DNA of 64,000 nt. Origin: Paraspadella gotoi (taxonomy: Eukaryota; Chaetognatha). Location: NCBI GenBank assembly GCA_051294375.1, contig CM119271.1, positions 5,118,724 through 5,182,723 of the forward strand. Direction: 5' to 3'. Below, piece by piece: positions 62,594 to 64,000 of the stretch. Made by a program: the position numbers and the translations under genes. Position 1 is the stretch's first letter, and each line of letters opens with the position of its first letter. The notes beneath the pieces were generated by a model. It had not been told where the DNA came from and searched no databases. It was given only the letters and a program-made list of their open reading frames with translations.

Positions 62594-62870
62594 TGCAGTC
62601 CTACCTTTCCAAAGGTTTCAGCCCGGCGATGATTGCAAAGGCTAAACAGCCTAAACCCTGGAGGAAACGAAGAGAGGTCCCCTTGCATAAAGATGGAGGC
62701 CTTCGCGACCAAAGTCAACGAGAAACTAATAAATTCGTATCGGGTTGTCACCAGTCCGGGCAGCCGCTGCCGCAGACGAACGCCGCAGCCGCCGACCCAG
62801 CCGCTGCGTCAGCCGCCGACGCCGCGGCCGCCGACGCCGCTCACGGTGCTTATAATTTTCTGGGCGTAAA
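62594..62870 (+). CDS. Possible exon, Ala/Pro-rich end
   Basis: One frame gives MEAFATKVNEKLINSYRVVT from 62693, then Arg/Pro-rich codons. Another gives a long Ala-rich stretch (CCGCCGACGC repeats). A noisy second copy of the GC-rich part lies at 63690-63760. The N-terminal 20 residues are protein-like, but there is no further support. Confidence 0.2.
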
Positions 62871-63038
62871 ATTCGGGGACTGGAGACCTTGGATCAAAAA
62901 AGTGGGATCAAGGTCTCGCGGAGGAGTTTCCCGCCGCTGCTTTTTTTTCTCGCAGCTGCTGCTGCTGCTGTTAGGATTCAGCAGTTGTCGACGTCGTTGT
63001 TGTTGTTATTATCGTTTTGGTTGTTGTTGCTGTTTTTC
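62750..63038. repeat. GC-rich block, direct copy at 63690-64000
   Basis: GCCGCCGACGCC repeats, GCGTAAAATTCGGGGACT, GGAGGAGTTTCCCGC and TTTTCTCGCAGCTGCTGC recur in order at 63690-63910 with many small indels. Confidence 0.65.
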
Positions 63039-63048
63039 NNNNNNNNNN
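63039..63048. other. Assembly gap (10 N)
   Basis: A run of 10 N after a GTT-rich tract. Confidence 0.95.
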
Positions 63049-63109
63049 GTGATGAAATGTCATAGGAACTCTTGGAGTGAATAGACTAGCTGTGAGAAGG
63101 TTTTAATTG

Positions 63110-63480
63110 ACAGTTCGAAGGGTACTGCTATGTTATTATCTTGTAAGAGATATGGAGACTTTAACACACCAAAGCCTGTCCAAAGTCAGGGGCGAGGAGC
63201 TTCTTTATTGAATGAATGGATAATTTTTATATTGGTTGAACCGATTTCATAATTTTAGGTTTCAAAATAGAATATGTGGAAAAGATATAGTTTAATTTTT
63301 TGAAGAAAAAAAAAAAGAGCGGAAAAGAATTAAAGAGAGGGCCAAAAAAATGGGTCCTAGAGAGAGAGAGAGGAGAAGAATAATTAGGCAAGGAAAGAAA
63401 AGAAAAAAGAAAGAAAGAAAGAAAGAAGGAAATAAAAGAACAAGAAAAGAAAGAAAGAAACAAAGAAAGAAGAAAAAGGA
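63110..63480 (-). repeat. Dispersed repeat copy 5 plus purine-rich tract, inverted relative to 60590-60905
   Basis: Reverse complement of the repeat at 60760-60905 (AACACACCAAAGCCTGTCCA), followed by AGAATATGTGGAAAAGATAT and a GGAAAGAAAAGAAAA tract. Together with the 60.6-kb segment it forms a large inverted repeat. Confidence 0.65.
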
Positions 63481-64000
63481 AAGGAAAAAGAAAAGGAAAG
63501 GAAACTCAGAGACGCGCGCGGTCTCTTGCACGAGAGCCAGTCAACGAGACCTAATATTCGTATACAGTAGGATATATACACATTTACATGGCGCAGTCCG
63601 CCTGCCCGGCCGACGAACAGCGCCGCAGCGCATTCGACCCTCAAACTGCTGCGCTTATGCGCGGGCGCGACAACAGATAATAAGCTTATAATAGTCCGCC
63701 TGACGTCCAGCCGCCGACACGCCCCGGGCCGCCGACGCCCGGCTCACAAACAGGATTGATAATAAATTTATCCCTAGGCGTAAAAAATTCGGGGACTCGC
63801 GAGGTACCTTGCATTGTAGATTCAAGTATAAGATGTGTGGATTCAAGGTCCTCCCTGGGACGTGGAGTTTCCCCTGCCTTGCTGCTTTTTTTTTCTCGCA
63901 GCTGCTAGCTGCTGCTGTTTACAGGTATTCAGCCAGCTTGGTCCCGACGTCTTTGTTTATGGTAGTTGTGCTCATTTACTCGTTTTGGTTGTTGTTTGCC

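Overview
This is eukaryotic, animal-type DNA: spliced genes with GT..AG introns, long GA/TC microsatellites, non-LTR retrotransposon pieces, foldback elements, and five N runs marking assembly gaps. The host gene at the left end is a MALT1-type paracaspase, which argues for an invertebrate. The density of GA/TC tracts and the virus-like array would suit a crustacean, but the sequence does not fix the species. Single-base indels in otherwise coherent exons, and error-like copies at the right end, suggest imperfectly corrected long reads, so some frameshifts below may be technical.

Layout. (1) 1-8200: 3' part of a MALT1-like gene on the + strand, 13 exons, its introns carrying repeats and two foldback elements, one with a hammerhead-like core. 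(2) About 8900-53700: a mosaic array of intron-bearing, virus-like modules. It holds two decayed copies of a protein-primed family B DNA polymerase (pPolB), several RING-finger genes, a repeated gene pair encoding a Ser/Thr/Pro/Ala-rich single-pass membrane protein (called M here) and a small partner (P), and many small unrecognised genes present in two to five copies (called E, Q, I, Z, W, D and K here). Long near-perfect palindromes separate the modules, and a roughly 160-base GA-rich block recurs at gene ends. The palindromes look like terminal inverted repeats of linear elements joined head to tail. Two terminal types, A and B, occur. Non-LTR retrotransposon fragments interrupt the array. 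(3) 53700-64000: mostly simple repeats, a 1.4-kb minisatellite, inverted and direct low-complexity duplications, and three weak exon candidates.

How the parts fit. The array is best read as repeated integrations, or an expanded concatemer, of a pPolB-encoding DNA virus or virus-like transposon. Its genes are tightly packed: one ATGA stop/start overlap, one 10-base overlap and one roughly 20-base spacing. The polymerase would replicate ends carrying the inverted repeats, RING proteins would be ubiquitin-ligase-like factors, and M would be a surface glycoprotein; these roles are inference. I recognised no integrase, packaging ATPase, maturation protease or major capsid gene, so I cannot place it among polintons/adintoviruses, bidnavirus-like viruses or something new.
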